From positions 1 to 64,000 of the forward strand of contig JAVYIG010000708.1 of the NCBI GenBank assembly GCA_035222895.1: a stretch of 64,000 nucleotides of DNA. The letters run 5' to 3'. The number at the start of each line of letters is the position of its first letter. Positions within the stretch are counted from its first letter, which is position 1. The position numbers and the translations under genes are program-made. Under the pieces are notes generated by a model. The model was not told where the DNA came from. It was given only the letters and a program-made list of their open reading frames with translations, and made no database searches. Source of the DNA: Strongylocentrotus droebachiensis. Taxonomy: Eukaryota; Echinodermata; Echinoidea; Camarodonta; Strongylocentrotidae. Below, one piece after another: positions 63,421 through 64,000 of the stretch.

Positions 63421-63644
63421 CACTATGAACATCACGGACAAAGAAAGCGGACAAAATATACAGTTCCTCAGGTAGACAAAGGAACATCCCTTCACTGCTA
63501 TTATGTAAAAATGTGTAGAACAGGTGAATATGCATGTACACCTGTTCTACGCATTTTAACATAATAGCAGTGAAGGGATGTTCCTTTATCTACCTGAGGA
63601 ACTGTATATTTTGTCCGCTTTCTTTGTCAGTCATATTCATAGTG
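63421..63644. repeat. CACTA-type palindromic MITE, copy 2
   Basis: Ends CACTATGAACATCACGGAC / GTCAGTCATATTCATAGTG. It is flanked by ACA on both sides (63418-63420 and 63645-63647). Arms match copy 1 nearly base for base; the loop is different (ATGTGTAGAACAGGTGAATA). Confidence 0.88.
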
Positions 63645-64000
63645 ACAACCACTTAACTTTAGACAAGACCCAATAACCATTCTTAGGAAAAAATGACACT
63701 GGCTTATATGTTTTGTACACAAATTCCAAAAATTTGCGATTTTCGGGCTGACATGCAAAGACAAAAGGTCATATAATTTATACACTGTTTGTTATTGATC
63801 GATTCTTTAACGTTTTTAATTTTAAATTTTTCCGTGGTACGTCGGATTTTTAAATTAAAAAAAAAATTAGTTATTGTTGTTATTTTTTTTTCTTTCTCGA
63901 AACATACCTACACACTAAGGCCGATATCACTCAATAGTGTTGATGGCGCCTTTGATAAGGCGCCAGGAGGATTTATGAGAAAATATTATATTATATTGTT
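63645..64000. other. AT-rich end of window, nothing recognised
   Basis: No feature supported apart from a possible short inverted repeat near 63944-63966 (ATGGCGCCTTTGATAAGGCGCCAGG). Confidence 0.35.

Overview
This is a eukaryotic, animal-type genomic window. It has spliced genes with GT/AG introns, 3-bp and TTAA target-site duplications around short transposons, tRNA-derived SINEs, 5'-truncated LINEs, and abundant microsatellites and homopolymers. The protein content (a Warts/LATS kinase, an NDUFAF4-type complex I assembly factor, TMEM35B/DoxX-like membrane proteins) and the repeat style fit a marine invertebrate deuterostome. An echinoderm is my best guess, but it is an inference from style only.

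Layout. 1.5-6.9 kb: the 3' five exons of a LATS/Warts kinase gene (+), including all of the kinase domain and the hydrophobic motif; its 5' end lies outside the window. 7-14 kb: 3' flank with MITEs, three tandem tRNA-like repeats and a 0.7-kb minisatellite of 9-bp units. 14.3-20.7 kb: a complete four-exon NDUFAF4 gene (-) whose introns carry a SINE and several MITEs. 20.7-24.0 kb: a divergent promoter and a two-exon TMEM35B-like gene (+). 24-33 kb: repeats, LINE remnants and a SINE. 33.8-50 kb: two large direct repeats, each with a TATA box, a first-exon-like block and several minus-strand exon-like blocks rich in Gly/Asp/Asn/Gln. Many frames are broken, so this looks like a young, decaying tandem family. 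One unit carries a 2.8-kb array of 46-bp repeats. 50-60 kb: repeat-dense DNA with nested MITEs. 61.0-62.2 kb: a second TMEM35B-like gene (-) with exon lengths identical to the first.

The two TMEM35B-like genes face opposite ways about 37 kb apart. The spacer downstream of the first reappears inverted upstream of the second. This is what a staggered-break inversion of an ancestral head-to-tail pair would leave, and it is the most informative structural observation here. The G/D-rich tandem family in the middle is the best candidate for undescribed biology. The LATS gene (Hippo pathway), the NDUFAF4 gene (mitochondrial complex I assembly) and the TMEM35B-like genes show no sign of functional linkage.
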